A DNA stretch of 64,000 nucleotides from an uncultured Gemmatimonadota bacterium (GTDB taxonomy: Bacteria > Gemmatimonadota > Gemmatimonadetes > Gemmatimonadales > Gemmatimonadaceae): positions 930,001 through 994,000 of the forward strand of contig CADEFN010000001.1 in assembly GCA_902826615.1 (NCBI GenBank), read 5' to 3'. Under the pieces are notes generated by a model, which was not told where the DNA came from, did no database searches, and saw only the letters and a list, made by a program, of their open reading frames with translations. The position numbers and the translations under genes were made by a program. Shown in pieces: positions 47,232-56,046 of this stretch (position 1 is its first letter; every line of letters starts with the position of its first letter).

Positions 47232-48680
47232 TCACTTGGACTTTCTCGCCGGGAGCGCCGCCATCGGCCGGTCGATCTCGATGAGGGCATCCCCCGTTGC
47301 CTCGGCCCGCACTCGGAGGGCCTTCCGGTAAGCGCGAACGCCAACCGCGGAGGCCTTGTCCAGGCGAGACACCAACCGCACTCCGGTGGCCAGGTCCCTG
47401 TTCATCCCCCGCTCGGCCATCTGCCTGAAGCGATCAAGCTGTCCCTGCACGGGGAATCGGGCACGCTCGCGCAAAAAGCCGAGGATGGCGTCGTCCTTGA
47501 GCCAGGCCATTGAACGGACCAGGGCGTTGCTGGTCTGGAGGTCGAACGCGAGGTCGGGTACCAGCAGCTGGTCGGCGACGATGTCGTAGCTGGGCGTACC
47601 TGTGAAGTAGACGCGACCCGACATACTCCCGCCAAAACGCACGCCCAGCGCAACCCGTCCAGCTCCGATCCCGCTCAGCGTAACGTCTTCGATGATCACG
47701 TGACGCTCCCCTCGATCGATGCGCTTCTGGACGAGCGCACGGCGCAACATGTCGGTGGCGACATCGTAGCCCAGCTCCCCATCGAGGGAAACACTCAGCG
47801 CACGAGGGGGATTGCTGCCCCGCCGAAGCGCGGGAAGGGGAGTGAACAAGTCGAAGTCATTCGGGCGATTCCCGGTCTGGATGCGCGGTCGGGCAAATAG
47901 CTGAAGAGCGGCGATAAGCGCCCCCGAATCGTTTCGAATGGCGCCGAGCTGGACATCGAGCGGATTGATGGTGAACCAGACGCTATCGGTCAGGCGGATT
48001 GGCTTGGCGATGGTGCGCCACCATTCCTCGAATCGCGCGCGGGTCTGGAGTTTGGCGATGGACGCGTCGAGCGAGCGCAACTGATCCTCCAGCACCTTTC
48101 GGGTAGCCCCGACCACCCGGTCAGTGACATCGATGCGAAAGACCGTCACGCGGCACCGGTCGCGATTCTCCTGGCTCACTGGCTCGACCGTTGTCAGGCG
48201 CGACCGAGATTTGAGGCCCCAATCCGGAGTGGGGGTGAGATCGCTGATAATCCGCACCCGCACCCTGGGGCGCGGGACTCCATCTGTGCCGCAGGCTGCC
48301 GACACCTCAGGGCCTACGGGCGGATCGTACCAGCCACGCCCCTCGTACTCGACAACGGTTGAGATGGTGGCCTTCTGTCCATCGAAGGCAACGCGAAATG
48401 GGGAGCGAGCTGCCGCAAAGGCAAAATGCGCCCTTTTGTTCGATCCAGCCTCAAGACGTTTGTTGATGTCGCCAAAGCGGCGCGGTGCTGACAGCTCAAG
48501 CGCAGCGAGGGCTGGCTCCAGATCGTAGCGGATCTCCGACGCGATGGTCGATGGCGTGGGGGTCGACAGGGAATCCGCGCTGTCGTCAACCACCAGGGGT
48601 GGTGGCGCATCCACATCGGGTGAGCCTTTACACGCCCAGCCAGTGGCCAGAATCAATGCGACAACTATGCGGCGAACCAT
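47232..48680 (-). CDS. DUF4403 family lipoprotein
   Basis: A 482-residue protein with a lipobox-type signal (MVRRIVVALILATGWACKG). The mature part matches DUF4403: repeated beta-alpha units such as SEIRYDLEPALAALELSAPRRFGDINKRLEAG, VRVRIISDLTPTPDWGLKSRSRL and FFTGTPSYD-like segments (VYFTGTPSYDIVADQLLVPDLAFDLQTSNALVRSMAWLKDDAILGFLRERARFPVQ). Function unknown; the fold resembles tubular lipid-binding proteins, but that is from family knowledge only. Divergent from the multicopper oxidase gene. Confidence 0.82.
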   Translation of the reverse strand: MVRRIVVALILATGWACKGSPDVDAPPPLVVDDSADSLSTPTPSTIASEIRYDLEPALAALELSAPRRFGDINKRLEAGSNKRAHFAFAAARSPFRVAFDGQKATISTVVEYEGRGWYDPPVGPEVSAACGTDGVPRPRVRVRIISDLTPTPDWGLKSRSRLTTVEPVSQENRDRCRVTVFRIDVTDRVVGATRKVLEDQLRSLDASIAKLQTRARFEEWWRTIAKPIRLTDSVWFTINPLDVQLGAIRNDSGALIAALQLFARPRIQTGNRPNDFDLFTPLPALRRGSNPPRALSVSLDGELGYDVATDMLRRALVQKRIDRGERHVIIEDVTLSGIGAGRVALGVRFGGSMSGRVYFTGTPSYDIVADQLLVPDLAFDLQTSNALVRSMAWLKDDAILGFLRERARFPVQGQLDRFRQMAERGMNRDLATGVRLVSRLDKASAVGVRAYRKALRVRAEATGDALIEIDRPMAALPARKSK

Positions 48681-48760
48681 CCTTCAGTGTGGGTGGTTAG
48701 GCGTGGCCCTGTCCAGTGGGAGAGTAGGCACGGGCCGATACAACCGCCGAGATTACCCGC

Positions 48761-50863
48761 ATGCGACCCGCATTTCTCTTCGCGTTCCTGGTGGCGCCCT
48801 GCTCGCTGTTTGGGCAGGAGGCGCCTCGATGCGCCTGGGACGCCGCCCCATTTGCCACGCCGTACTGCGCCGAGTTGGTGGCCACACCCGATCTGGCGAC
48901 GGTAAAAGGGATGCTCGAGCTGCGCTGGGTGCCCACCCCATTCGGGGTCGCGGTAAGACCCGACGGGCAACTGCGGCACAGGCTCGTGGCCCGATTCCGG
49001 GGACTCCCAGCGCCGGCGACGTTGGGGGGCCGGGTCTTCGTTGCCTGGGGCTACGACCTCACCCATCGCGAAGAGGTGCGCCTGGGCGTGGTGACCAATG
49101 GCTCGACATCGCTGGGAGAACTCCCATTCGAGTATTTCCGGGTGATTGTGTCGGCCGAGTCGAGTGCAACGGTGTCCACCCGACGCGGCCGACTGGTGGC
49201 ACGAGCCACCAGCCCCAACTCGCTGATGCTTTCACACCGCGACGCGATGGCGCCGATGCTCGTGACGTCGACGGCAACGGCCGAGCACGCACACCACGGG
49301 GCAAGCGCCGAGGAGTGGCCCACGCCCCCGAACGATCCGCGAATTGCGCCGGCCGCGATGCAGCACACGCCGCCCAGCACAGCGGCGTGGCGCCCCGACT
49401 CGACCGGCCGTGAAGTGGTGCCGCACCGCTCGCGTGAAATGGTTCGACTGCGGCACAACGACACCCTCTCGCTCACCGCGGGACTCGTCAGGCGGAGTGT
49501 CGGTGGGCGCACGGTGCTCATGTACGGCTACAATGGGCAGTCACCCGGCCCGCTGATCGAAGTGGAGAGAGGCACGGAAGTGGTGGTGCATTTCACCAAC
49601 CGCCTCGACGTGGCGACCACCGTGCATTGGCATGGGCTGCGTCTGGAGAACCGCTCTGATGGTGTGCCGGGGCATCCGGCGCCAGCGGTGGAGCCCGGAG
49701 GATCCTTCACCTATCGTCTGCGATTTCCCGATGCCGGCATCTACTGGTATCACCCGCATGTACGCGAGGATATCCAGCAGGACCTGGGTCTCTACGGCAA
49801 CATATCGGTAGGTGAGCGGGGCGCATCACCGGGACGGCAGGAGGTACTCGCCCTCGATGATGTGCAGCTCGACGATCGCGGCCAGCTCATGCCATGGGGG
49901 GCGGACACGGCGAGTCACGCCCTGATGGGGCGGTTCGGCAATCTGCTCCTGGTGAACGGCGAGCCCGCCTGGCGCATGACGGTGTCGCAGGGTGAGGTAG
50001 TGCGGCTGGCTCTGACCAATGTCGCCAACGCCCGCACGTTCAACCTCCGGCTGCCCGGGGCGCGAATGAAACTGGTTGCCTCCGATGTGAGCGCCTTCGA
50101 ACGGGAAAGCTGGGTGGAGTCGATCGTGCTCGCGCCTGCCGAGCGATACGTGGTGGACGTGCGTTTCGACTCGGCGGGTGTGGTGCCGCTGGTCAACAGT
50201 GTGCGCTGGCTCGACCACATGCGCGGCACCACCGCCCCGGCCGAAGACACGTTAGGCACCGTGATGGTGTCGCGGGCGCCACGACACGCCAATGACACCT
50301 TCGAGCGGCTCGGGGAACGTCGTGACGTGCAGCGGGAAATCGCTGCGGTGGTGGCGCAGGCCCCACGTACACCGCAGCACACCCTCACCCTGGGGATGCG
50401 GCTCAAGGATGTGACGCCACAAACGGTCGCGATGCTCACCGGAATTGCCATTCCGATGGACTGGAACGATGCCATGCCGATGATGAACTGGGCGCTCTCG
50501 GCACGCGAAGTGGCGTGGACGCTCCGCGACGAAGTCGGGCGCGAAAACATGCAGATCAGCTGGCGCTTCCGGACGGGTGAAGTGGCGCGGATTCGTCTGG
50601 TAAGTGATCCGGGGGCGACCCACGCCATGGCGCACCCGATCCACTTTCACGGGCAACGGTTTGTGGTGGTGTCGCGCAACGGGGTGCCCGTTCCCAACCG
50701 GGCGTGGAAAGACACGGCTCTCCTGCCAGCCGGTGAGACGATGGACATTCTGCTCGAGCTCACCAACCCCGGCACCTGGATGATGCACTGCCATGTCGCC
50801 GAGCATCTGGGGACGGGAATGATGGGGATGTTTGTGGTCGAAGGTCGAGATCGGGTGAAGTAG
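48761..50863 (+). CDS. Secreted multicopper oxidase with extra N-terminal domain
   Basis: A 700-residue exported laccase-like enzyme. The signal MRPAFLFAFLVAPCSLFGQ is followed by an about 190-residue domain with no copper motif and a His-rich segment (TAEHAHHGASAEEW). Three cupredoxin domains come next: TTVHWHGLRLENRSDGVPG and GIYWYHPHVREDIQQDLGLYG (type 3 copper ligands), then C-terminal HPIHFHGQRFVVVSRNG and WMMHCHVAEHLGTGMMG (HCHVAEH, type 1 Cys). It oxidises Cu(I), phenols or metals. It is divergent from DUF4403, and a heptanucleotide repeat array follows its stop. Confidence 0.92.
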   Translation: MRPAFLFAFLVAPCSLFGQEAPRCAWDAAPFATPYCAELVATPDLATVKGMLELRWVPTPFGVAVRPDGQLRHRLVARFRGLPAPATLGGRVFVAWGYDLTHREEVRLGVVTNGSTSLGELPFEYFRVIVSAESSATVSTRRGRLVARATSPNSLMLSHRDAMAPMLVTSTATAEHAHHGASAEEWPTPPNDPRIAPAAMQHTPPSTAAWRPDSTGREVVPHRSREMVRLRHNDTLSLTAGLVRRSVGGRTVLMYGYNGQSPGPLIEVERGTEVVVHFTNRLDVATTVHWHGLRLENRSDGVPGHPAPAVEPGGSFTYRLRFPDAGIYWYHPHVREDIQQDLGLYGNISVGERGASPGRQEVLALDDVQLDDRGQLMPWGADTASHALMGRFGNLLLVNGEPAWRMTVSQGEVVRLALTNVANARTFNLRLPGARMKLVASDVSAFERESWVESIVLAPAERYVVDVRFDSAGVVPLVNSVRWLDHMRGTTAPAEDTLGTVMVSRAPRHANDTFERLGERRDVQREIAAVVAQAPRTPQHTLTLGMRLKDVTPQTVAMLTGIAIPMDWNDAMPMMNWALSAREVAWTLRDEVGRENMQISWRFRTGEVARIRLVSDPGATHAMAHPIHFHGQRFVVVSRNGVPVPNRAWKDTALLPAGETMDILLELTNPGTWMMHCHVAEHLGTGMMGMFVVEGRDRVK

Positions 50864-50894
50864 CGGTTGACAACGCAGAGGCGCGCGCGACCTT

Positions 50895-50964
50895 CGTCTG
50901 CCGTCTGCCGTCTGCCGTCTGCCGTCTGCCGTCTGCCATCTGCCATCTGCCATCTGCCGTCTGC
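50895..50964. repeat. Ten-unit heptanucleotide tandem repeat
   Basis: Ten consecutive 7-nt units: six CGTCTGC, three CATCTGC, one CGTCTGC. A degenerate copy follows near 50992. It sits in the 144-nt gap between the multicopper oxidase stop and the amidohydrolase start. Because the unit is not a multiple of three, gain or loss of copies would shift any frame read through it. Confidence 0.9.
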
Positions 50965-51007
50965 CGTTTCGCCGTCGACCATCCGCCACCGCCATCTGCT
51001 CGTGACC

Positions 51008-52423
51008 ATGACCCGCGTTCTCGCCCTCTCTTTCCTCCTCGCCACCACGGCTGGTGCGCAGCAGCGCCAGCTTCCGCCGCAGGTCAGGCTCTACACGTCA
51101 GTTGATGCGCCGGTGGTGGCCATCACCAACGCCCTTGTAATAGATGGCACCGGTGCGGCACCCCGGGCCCGGCAAACCATTGTCATCGAGGGCGAGCGCA
51201 TTACCGCGGTCGGGTCGGCCGATCAGGTGAAGGTGCCGGCGGGGGCGCGAGTGATTGATGGGACGGGCCACACCGTGATACCCGGACTCGTTGGGCTGCA
51301 CGATCACATGTACTACAGCTCTCCTGCCGGCGGCTCGATGAAGATGATGCTGGAGAGTTATCCGCGGCTCTTCCTTGGTGCCGGAGTCACGACGGTGCGG
51401 ACGGCGGGGAGCACGGATTCGTATCAGGAGCTCAATACACGCGCCGCGATAGAGAAGGGGCTGCGTGTAGGCCCTGCGATGTTTGTCACCGGACCCTACC
51501 TGCAGGGCCCCGGACCCGGCCCTGGTGCCATGCATCCGGTGGACAGCCCCGATGACGCACGCCGCATGGTGCGCTACTGGTCCGAAGAAGGGGTGAGCTG
51601 GTTCAAGGCGTACACGCAGATCTCGCGTGCGGCCCTCGGCGCGGCGATCGACGAAGCCCACAAACATGGCGTGAAGGTCACCGCACACCTCTGCAGCGTA
51701 GGGTACCGGGAAGCGGTGGCTTTAGGCATCGACAACCTCGAACATGGGCTCTTTGCCAACACCGAGTTCTTCCGGAACAAACAACCCGATGTATGTCCCA
51801 GCGCCGGTGACTCGGCCATCTTTGCCGAGGCCGATACCGACAACCCCGATGTGCAGCGAACGATCAAGGAGATGATCGCAAAAAAGGTGTCGCTCACCTC
51901 TACGCTGGCCGTGTACGAAACCGGGACCCCTTCACGAATCCCCGCAGACCCGCGAGTGCTCGATGCCCTCATGCCCGAGGCGGCCGCAGCCGTGAAGCGG
52001 GTCTACGACAACGGCAAGAACGCCAAGGATGCGGTTGCGAAGAGTGTGCTCAAGAAGACCATGGCGTTCGAAGTGGCCTTCATGAAAGCGGGTGGCTTGC
52101 TCGGCGCCGGCTCTGACCCCTGCTGTGCCCATGTCATTGCCGGGTTCGGCGACCAGCGCAACTACGAACTCCTCATCGAAGCGGGGCTCAACGCGGGTGA
52201 GGCGGTTCAGGTGATGACACTCAACGGCGCCCGTGTGCTTGGGATCGATTCTCGAGTGGGCTCCGTGACCGCCGGAAAACAGGCTGATCTGGTGCTGCTG
52301 CGTGGCGACCTCGCGGCGAACCCCGCCGACATTCGTAACACTGTGACCGTGTTCCGAAATGGGATCGGGTTCGACTCGGCAAAACTCATCGCCTCGGTCA
52401 AGGGACAGATCGGCATCAAGTAA
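51008..52423 (+). CDS. Secreted amidohydrolase family protein
   Basis: A 471-residue exported amidohydrolase (signal MTRVLALSFLLATTAGAQ). The metal site is intact: GLVGLHDHMYY (HxH), then KAYTQISRAALGAAIDEAHKHGVKVTAHLCSVGYREAVALGIDNLEHGLFA, which contains the lysine/His ligands, and AGSDPCC with the catalytic Asp. The end GKQADLVLLRGDLAANPADIRNTVTVF is typical. The open frame extends through the upstream repeat, but the ATG at 51008 starts the signal peptide. Substrate unknown. Confidence 0.9.
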   Translation: MTRVLALSFLLATTAGAQQRQLPPQVRLYTSVDAPVVAITNALVIDGTGAAPRARQTIVIEGERITAVGSADQVKVPAGARVIDGTGHTVIPGLVGLHDHMYYSSPAGGSMKMMLESYPRLFLGAGVTTVRTAGSTDSYQELNTRAAIEKGLRVGPAMFVTGPYLQGPGPGPGAMHPVDSPDDARRMVRYWSEEGVSWFKAYTQISRAALGAAIDEAHKHGVKVTAHLCSVGYREAVALGIDNLEHGLFANTEFFRNKQPDVCPSAGDSAIFAEADTDNPDVQRTIKEMIAKKVSLTSTLAVYETGTPSRIPADPRVLDALMPEAAAAVKRVYDNGKNAKDAVAKSVLKKTMAFEVAFMKAGGLLGAGSDPCCAHVIAGFGDQRNYELLIEAGLNAGEAVQVMTLNGARVLGIDSRVGSVTAGKQADLVLLRGDLAANPADIRNTVTVFRNGIGFDSAKLIASVKGQIGIK

Positions 52424-52499
52424 GGTCGTCATTCCCGCGACGCGGGTGCTTTCGCAGGGACGATAGACGAGAGGCCCTCTCCCCATTTATGGTTCCAGT

Positions 52500-52868
52500 G
52501 TGACCCGCACTTCCACCCCCGCTCCGCGACGTGTCCGGCGACTCGCCCACCTGGGCGGGCAGCTCGCGCTCCTGTTGCAGCTCTTCGTTGGAGCGGTGCT
52601 GCCCCATCTCGACGCTCGCAGCGAGGTCGCGGCCTCGCAGCAGGGTGCACATGTCGAGGAAACCGGGCAAACGGGGTGCGTACCCACTCATGACCCTGGA
52701 GCGTGCGAGGTCTGTCGTGCGCTCCGCACCCCATTCCAGGCCAGCCGCATAGAGCCCTGTGGTGCGCTGGTCACCCGTGCCGCCGGGATTGATGCGCTAC
52801 GGCTGGCGCCTGATTCCGGACGAGCGCAGTACCGGGTCTCCGGTTCACGAGCGCCGCCGCTCGCCTGA
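52500..52868 (+). CDS. Small secreted protein with CxxC/His motif
   Basis: A 122-residue protein starting at a GTG. The N-terminal part is a signal-anchor (RRLAHLGGQLALLLQLFVGAVLPHLDA), and the C-terminal half contains TGCVPTHDPGACEVCRAL (two Cys plus His, CEVC), a possible metal or heme site. The pattern HDPxxCxxCRAL is familiar from small DUF2946-like secreted proteins next to metal-handling genes, but I cannot name it. It is followed by the lipoprotein at 52993. Confidence 0.55.
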   Translation: MTRTSTPAPRRVRRLAHLGGQLALLLQLFVGAVLPHLDARSEVAASQQGAHVEETGQTGCVPTHDPGACEVCRALRTPFQASRIEPCGALVTRAAGIDALRLAPDSGRAQYRVSGSRAPPLA

Positions 52869-52992
52869 TTGCCGCCGCGCCCTGACCGTCAGTGGTCCGT
52901 GCGCACTTCGCGAAGCACAGGCTTGCTCATTCGCATCACGCCACCGCGCGTGATGCACGCGCTCGACTTCAACCACCCCGGAGATTCGTACA

Positions 52993-53433
52993 ATGCGTAT
53001 GCAGCACTTTTCGCGGCGTTTCATCGCCGCCACTCTCGTTCTTTTCGCCGCCACCGCCTGCAAAGAGTCCACGTCGGCCGAGGAAGATGAACCCGAAGTC
53101 GCCACGATGCGCCTGACCATCGGCAGCCAGACCGTAACGGTCGCTGAGAACGGCGCCGTGACCGGCGGACCCCTCCGCATCACCACGGCGGCGCAGACCC
53201 TGACTGCCGCCTTCCTCAAGGCTGACGGCTCGCCGGAGACGCTGGTGAACTCGGACGTCTTCCGCCTCGAAGTAACGGGTGGCACGGGAGTCACCTTCAC
53301 ACGTGCCAGCCAGTTCGCGGGATCGATCCGCGGTGCCGCCGCCGGAAACACCACGGTGAATTTCTCCCTGTTCCATACCGAGGAAAATCACAACGACTTC
53401 GGCCCCTTCCCGGTGGCAGTCCAGATCCAGTAG
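52993..53433 (+). CDS. Small lipoprotein of unknown function
   Basis: A 146-residue lipoprotein: signal MRMQHFSRRFIAATLVLFAATACKES with a lipobox (AATAC). The mature part is a compact beta-rich domain (VATMRLTIGSQTVTVAENGAVTGGPLRITTAAQTLTAAFLKADGSPETLVNSDVFRLEV) ending in SLFHTEENHNDFGPFPVAVQIQ, whose His/Glu/Asp cluster could bind a metal. It is followed by a strong intrinsic terminator and therefore ends the transcription unit with the small CxxC protein upstream. Confidence 0.75.
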   Translation: MRMQHFSRRFIAATLVLFAATACKESTSAEEDEPEVATMRLTIGSQTVTVAENGAVTGGPLRITTAAQTLTAAFLKADGSPETLVNSDVFRLEVTGGTGVTFTRASQFAGSIRGAAAGNTTVNFSLFHTEENHNDFGPFPVAVQIQ

Positions 53434-53456
53434 GCCCGGACCGTGACGAAGTGTGT

Positions 53457-53483
53457 GGGGCGATCGCGGTGATCGCCCCTTTT
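53457..53483 (+). terminator. Intrinsic terminator after the lipoprotein gene
   Basis: GGGGCGATC and GATCGCCCC form a perfect 9-bp stem with a 5-nt loop followed by TTTTCGTTTC. It lies 23 nt after the lipoprotein stop. Confidence 0.9.
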
Positions 53484-53526
53484 CGTTTCTTCCGCGACCA
53501 GCGGTAGGGCGTAGTTTGCACTGACC

Positions 53527-54912
53527 ATGATCACGTTACCCGATACCGTCCTGGACGAAAGCGCCGACGAAGGAGTCCGGCTGGTCGCCATCGCGCTCCT
53601 CGAAGATGCGATGGCTGAACACCGTCGGCTGGCCAATCCGGATGACGCCGAGGCGCTCCACGATTATCGGGTTGCTGTTCGTCGTTTGCGGAGCTGGTTA
53701 CGCACCCATCGGCGGCTCCTGGGCAGGCGGGCGACCAGACAGTCGGCTCGCTTGCTGCGCCGGGTGGCTCGTGCCACCAGCGCCGGGCGTGACGCGGAGG
53801 TGTACGCCGAGTGGCTGGCGGATCCGGGGGATGGTGTGCCCGAGGTGGTCCGCAGCTGGTGCGCAAACCTGGCCACGTCCATTCGGGCGATTGATGTCAC
53901 ATCGGATGATGGCGAGGTGACGCGCGGGTTTCAGCGGGCCGCCGAGTTGCTCTCGGAACGACTCCCGGTGTACCAGGTCACGCGTCGTGTGGGCGCGCCG
54001 GACATACGCGGTGAGCCGTCCTTCGCCTCTGTGCTGGCGGCGGCGGTGCGGCGCAATGTGCTGGCTGTACAGCGTCGTTTGGCCCGTGTCCACGACGCCG
54101 GGGACGATGCGGCGATCCACCGGGCGCGGCTGGCGGGGAAACGGCTGCGGTACACGCTCGAACCGGTGGCGGCACATGTGGCCGAAGGTCGCGAGGTGAT
54201 CCGGCGTCTCAAACAACTGCAGGACACGTTAGGCGACGCCCACGATGTCCATGTCTGGCGCACCGCTTTCCCTGCCCCCGTTGCCACGGACGACGACACC
54301 CGCGCGGTGCAGCAGGCCGTGAGTGACCTGCTCCAGCAGCGCCTCGACGCACGATACGAGACGTTTGTGGCGGAATGGTCGGGGGAGGCGTGGCGGACGT
54401 TCGCCGACCAGGTGGAACGAGTCGCGACTGCGCTGGAGCTGCGGCGTGTGCCCGACATCGAGATCGAGCGGAAGTTTCTGCTCTTCACACTGCCATCGAG
54501 CTGGCCAGCCGCGGAGACCGAGGAAATCGAGCAGGGGTATCTGCCGGGAGAGCGCCTGGTGGAGCGATTGCGGCACACGCAGTCGGAGGCATCGGGTGAT
54601 CACTGGTATCGAACGGTCAAGTCGGGCCGGGGGGTCACCCGTTTCGAGCTGGAGGAAGAAACCACCCGCGCGGTGTTCGAGACGATGTGGCCGCTGACCG
54701 AGGGACGCCGCGTGGTCAAACGACGGCATGCCGTCCCCGCGGGCGATCTGGTCTGGGAGGTGGACGAGTTCACCGACCGCGACCTGGTGCTGGCCGAGGT
54801 TGAGCTGCCCAGTGCGGTGCACCCGGTGGAGATTCCGGAGTGGCTGCAGGCGGTGCTCGTCCGCGAAGTCACGGGCGAAGCGGAGTACATCAACGCCAAC
54901 CTCTCGCGTTAG
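53527..54912 (+). CDS. CHAD-CYTH fusion protein (domain order reversed)
   Basis: A 461-residue protein. The N-terminal CHAD domain (about residues 15-290) has the conserved His-rich helices ALHDYRVAVRRLRSWLRTHRRLL and AIHRARLAGKRLRYTLEPVA and GDAHDVHVW. The C-terminal CYTH domain (about 300-461) starts with the ExExK motif IEIERKFLL and has WYRTVKSGRGVTRFELEEE, VVKRRHAVPAGDLVWEVDEF and VLAEVELPS. CYTH enzymes hydrolyse triphosphate and CHAD binds polyphosphate. Fusions usually place CYTH first; here CHAD is first. Its TAG stop lies in the octamer at 54907-54913 and touches the GTG of the next gene. Confidence 0.9.
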   Translation: MITLPDTVLDESADEGVRLVAIALLEDAMAEHRRLANPDDAEALHDYRVAVRRLRSWLRTHRRLLGRRATRQSARLLRRVARATSAGRDAEVYAEWLADPGDGVPEVVRSWCANLATSIRAIDVTSDDGEVTRGFQRAAELLSERLPVYQVTRRVGAPDIRGEPSFASVLAAAVRRNVLAVQRRLARVHDAGDDAAIHRARLAGKRLRYTLEPVAAHVAEGREVIRRLKQLQDTLGDAHDVHVWRTAFPAPVATDDDTRAVQQAVSDLLQQRLDARYETFVAEWSGEAWRTFADQVERVATALELRRVPDIEIERKFLLFTLPSSWPAAETEEIEQGYLPGERLVERLRHTQSEASGDHWYRTVKSGRGVTRFELEEETTRAVFETMWPLTEGRRVVKRRHAVPAGDLVWEVDEFTDRDLVLAEVELPSAVHPVEIPEWLQAVLVREVTGEAEYINANLSR

Positions 54913-56046
54913 GTGAGGATCGCGGTCGTCACCAACGATTTTCCGCCACGTATCGGCGGAATCAACGACTACGTGCATCAGCTGGTGCGTCGCCTGCCGG
55001 CCGGTTCGGTGACGGTGATTGCCTCCACGTACCGGGGCGCGGCGGAGTTCGACCGGGACTACCCGCAGGAGGTCGTGCGGCTGAATACGGAGATGATGCT
55101 TCCGGTGCCAGGTGTCCGGCAGGAGGTCCACGCTCTCCTGCGCGCGCGCCGACCCGATGTGGTCCTGTTCGGGGCGCTGTGGCCGCTGGGGCACATGGGT
55201 CCGGGGATCCGTACCAAACTCGATATTGCCTATGGCGGGTTCTCACACGGCCTCGAGCTGACGGGAGCGCTGGTGCCGGGCGTGTTGCGGCATATCGGGC
55301 GTCATGCTTCCCTCCTGACGGCGGTAAGTGACTGGGCACGCCGCAAGCTCGAGCCCGCGTTCGGGTGGACGGGGCGGATGCCACTTCTCCCGTCGGGGAT
55401 CGACACGGCGCATTTCCATTCCGGGGTATCCGATCAGGTGGTGCGTGAGCGTCACGCGTTAGGCGACGCCCCGGTGGTGTGTTGTGTCTCGCGGCTGGTG
55501 GCCCGAAAGGGGCAGGACATGCTCATCAGGGCCTGGCCGGCCGTGCGTGCGGCCGTTCCCCGAGCTCGGCTGCTGATCGTGGGGGATGGGCCATATGCCG
55601 GGACCCTCCACGCCCTGGCCCGCGCACAGGGGGTGGCGAGTGATGTGATGTTTACGGGTGCGGTGCCGTATGCCGAATTGCCGTCGTATTTCCGGGCAGG
55701 CGATGTCTTTGCGATGCCATGTCGCGCCCGGTGGTTCGGCTTTGATATCGAGGCGTTAGGCGCGGTGTTTCTGCAGGCGGCAGGGGTGGGACGCCCGGTG
55801 GTGGCAGGGGCATCCGGGGGAGCGCCGGAGGCGGTGCGGCCCGGAGAAACGGGGCTGGTGGTGGACCCCGAATCCCCCGGCGCCATTGCTCGTGAACTCG
55901 TGGCGCTCCTGTCCGATGCGGAGCGCCGGGAGCGGATGGGCGCGGCGGGTGCGGCATGGGTCCACGACGCGTGGAGCTGGGACGTGATGACCACCCGGCT
56001 CCAGATGTACCTCCAGCAGGCCCTCGGTGCGTCGCCGGATGCCTAA
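54913..56046 (+). CDS. GT4 family glycosyltransferase, PimB-like
   Basis: A 377-residue GT-B enzyme of family 4 resembling the mannosyltransferase PimB. N-terminal MRIAVVTNDFPPRIGGINDYVHQLVRRLPAG is the acceptor-side Rossmann domain. The C-terminal domain has ARLLIVGDGPYAGTLHALARAQGVASDVMFTGAVPYAELPSYFRAGDVFAMPCRARWFGFDIEALGAVFLQAAGVGRPVVAG. The GT4 E-x7-E motif reads E-ALGAVFL-Q, so the second Glu is Gln. The start GTG abuts the CHAD stop. Its TAA lies in an octamer shared with the convergent gene. Confidence 0.88.
   Translation: MRIAVVTNDFPPRIGGINDYVHQLVRRLPAGSVTVIASTYRGAAEFDRDYPQEVVRLNTEMMLPVPGVRQEVHALLRARRPDVVLFGALWPLGHMGPGIRTKLDIAYGGFSHGLELTGALVPGVLRHIGRHASLLTAVSDWARRKLEPAFGWTGRMPLLPSGIDTAHFHSGVSDQVVRERHALGDAPVVCCVSRLVARKGQDMLIRAWPAVRAAVPRARLLIVGDGPYAGTLHALARAQGVASDVMFTGAVPYAELPSYFRAGDVFAMPCRARWFGFDIEALGAVFLQAAGVGRPVVAGASGGAPEAVRPGETGLVVDPESPGAIARELVALLSDAERRERMGAAGAAWVHDAWSWDVMTTRLQMYLQQALGASPDA

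Noticed and set aside
50867-51007. Extension of the amidohydrolase through the heptanucleotide repeat, giving a CRLPSAV-type repeat peptide
   Set aside because: A proper signal peptide begins at ATG 51008, and the repeat peptide is an artefact of an open frame across 7-nt units.
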